From assembly GCA_013816445.1 (NCBI GenBank), contig JACDEK010000051.1:1-6333 (forward strand): a stretch of 6,333 bases of DNA. Reading direction: 5' to 3'. Source of the DNA: Candidatus Saccharimonadota bacterium (GTDB lineage Bacteria > Patescibacteriota > Saccharimonadia > CAILAD01 > BJGX01). The notes under the pieces are model-generated. The model was not told where the DNA came from. It searched no databases and was given only the letters and a program-made list of their open reading frames with translations. The position numbers were made by a program, and so were the translations under genes. Positions 6,064 to 6,333 of the stretch are shown piece after piece (position 1 is the first letter of the stretch; the number at the start of each line of letters is the position of its first letter).

Positions 6064-6333
6064 CTACAGTTTAGCAGAGAACATTATGTTTGAGTCATGA
6101 TTTTCACCCATGCCAAAAAGTTCAATCTTAAGTTTTCTTAGCCTAGTTTTCTTAGCCAACATCTCAATTGTTTTTTTACAAAATAAAAAAACATGATCAT
6201 TAGGGATATATATATTTTGTTCGGAACTCTTCCAATAATCACTTTCAGTATTTGGGGTAGTAGCAAATAATACACCTTTTGGTGCGAGAGTTTTTAATTT
6301 TTGTATAACCCACAGTGGATCATCAATATGTTC
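6064..6333 (-). CDS. SAM-dependent methyltransferase, C-terminal part (5' end outside window)
   Basis: The minus-strand frame enters from the right edge and stops at TAG (6066-6064), giving 89 C-terminal residues. They begin EHIDDPLWVIQKLKTLAPKG, then VLFATTPNTE, then PNDHVFLFCKKTIEML. This order, EHxxDP, a helix ending in PKG or PGG, a strand, and TPN, is the post-motif-II to motif-III region of class I SAM methyltransferases of the Methyltransf_11/23 type, and the later H.F....TIEML matches the family's closing part. The SAM-binding GxGxG lies outside the window. The substrate cannot be told; such enzymes are frequent in glycan and cell-surface clusters, which would suit this neighbourhood. 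The gene converges on the large secreted-protein gene with one base between the stop codons. It is too short on its own to appear as a complete reading frame here. Confidence 0.85.
   Translation of the reverse strand, partial: EHIDDPLWVIQKLKTLAPKGVLFATTPNTESDYWKSSEQNIYIPNDHVFLFCKKTIEMLAKKTRLRKLKIELFGMGENHDSNIMFSAKL

Noticed and set aside
1..6333. Reassigned UGA (Gly) as in Gracilibacteria/Absconditabacteria, suggested by the absence of TGA among the seven stop codons.
   Set aside because: All conserved genes reach normal length with no in-frame TGA and use TAG or TAA, so there is no positive sign of recoding; seven stops are too few to judge.
1..6333. CRISPR array, tRNA or rRNA genes, insertion sequence.
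   Set aside because: No regularly spaced DNA repeats, cloverleaf-like sequence, transposase motif or terminal inverted repeats were seen. The repeats in the large gene are visible only at protein level.

Overview
The window looks like a piece of a small-genome bacterial chromosome, most likely from the Patescibacteria/CPR and probably Candidatus Saccharibacteria (TM7). The main reasons are the secreted lysozyme-like protein with its downstream repeat modules, the small membrane-anchored protein with two cysteines beside it, the very compact spacing, and AT-leaning but not extreme composition. This assignment is an inference from family resemblance and was not tested by a search. All full-length genes read cleanly with the standard code.

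Positions 1-1880 carry the 3' end of rmlB (its start is outside the window), a 74-base intergenic region with a likely promoter, and rmlC and rmlD, which overlap by 13 bases. The pair ends in a clear rho-independent terminator whose hairpin is built from the last codons of rmlD. Immediately after the T-run comes an extended -10 promoter for rmlA (1936-2793). Together RmlA, RmlB, RmlC and RmlD convert glucose-1-phosphate and dTTP to dTDP-L-rhamnose, so the cell can evidently make activated rhamnose for a surface glycan.

Positions 2843-6062 form a second, more AT-rich unit of two overlapping genes. The first encodes a 166-residue protein with one membrane segment and an extracytoplasmic domain. 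The second encodes a protein of about 914 residues with a signal peptide, a cysteine-rich lysozyme-like domain, and about twelve diverged repeats of about 54 residues. The promoter in front of the pair would place transcription start almost on the first ATG, suggesting a leaderless mRNA. The pair looks like a surface/secreted module that acts on or binds cell-wall material. Its position next to the rhamnose genes suggests, but does not prove, a link to a rhamnose-containing envelope.

Positions 6064-6333 hold the 3' end of a minus-strand SAM-dependent methyltransferase gene. It converges on the large gene with a single base between the two stop codons and no visible terminator.
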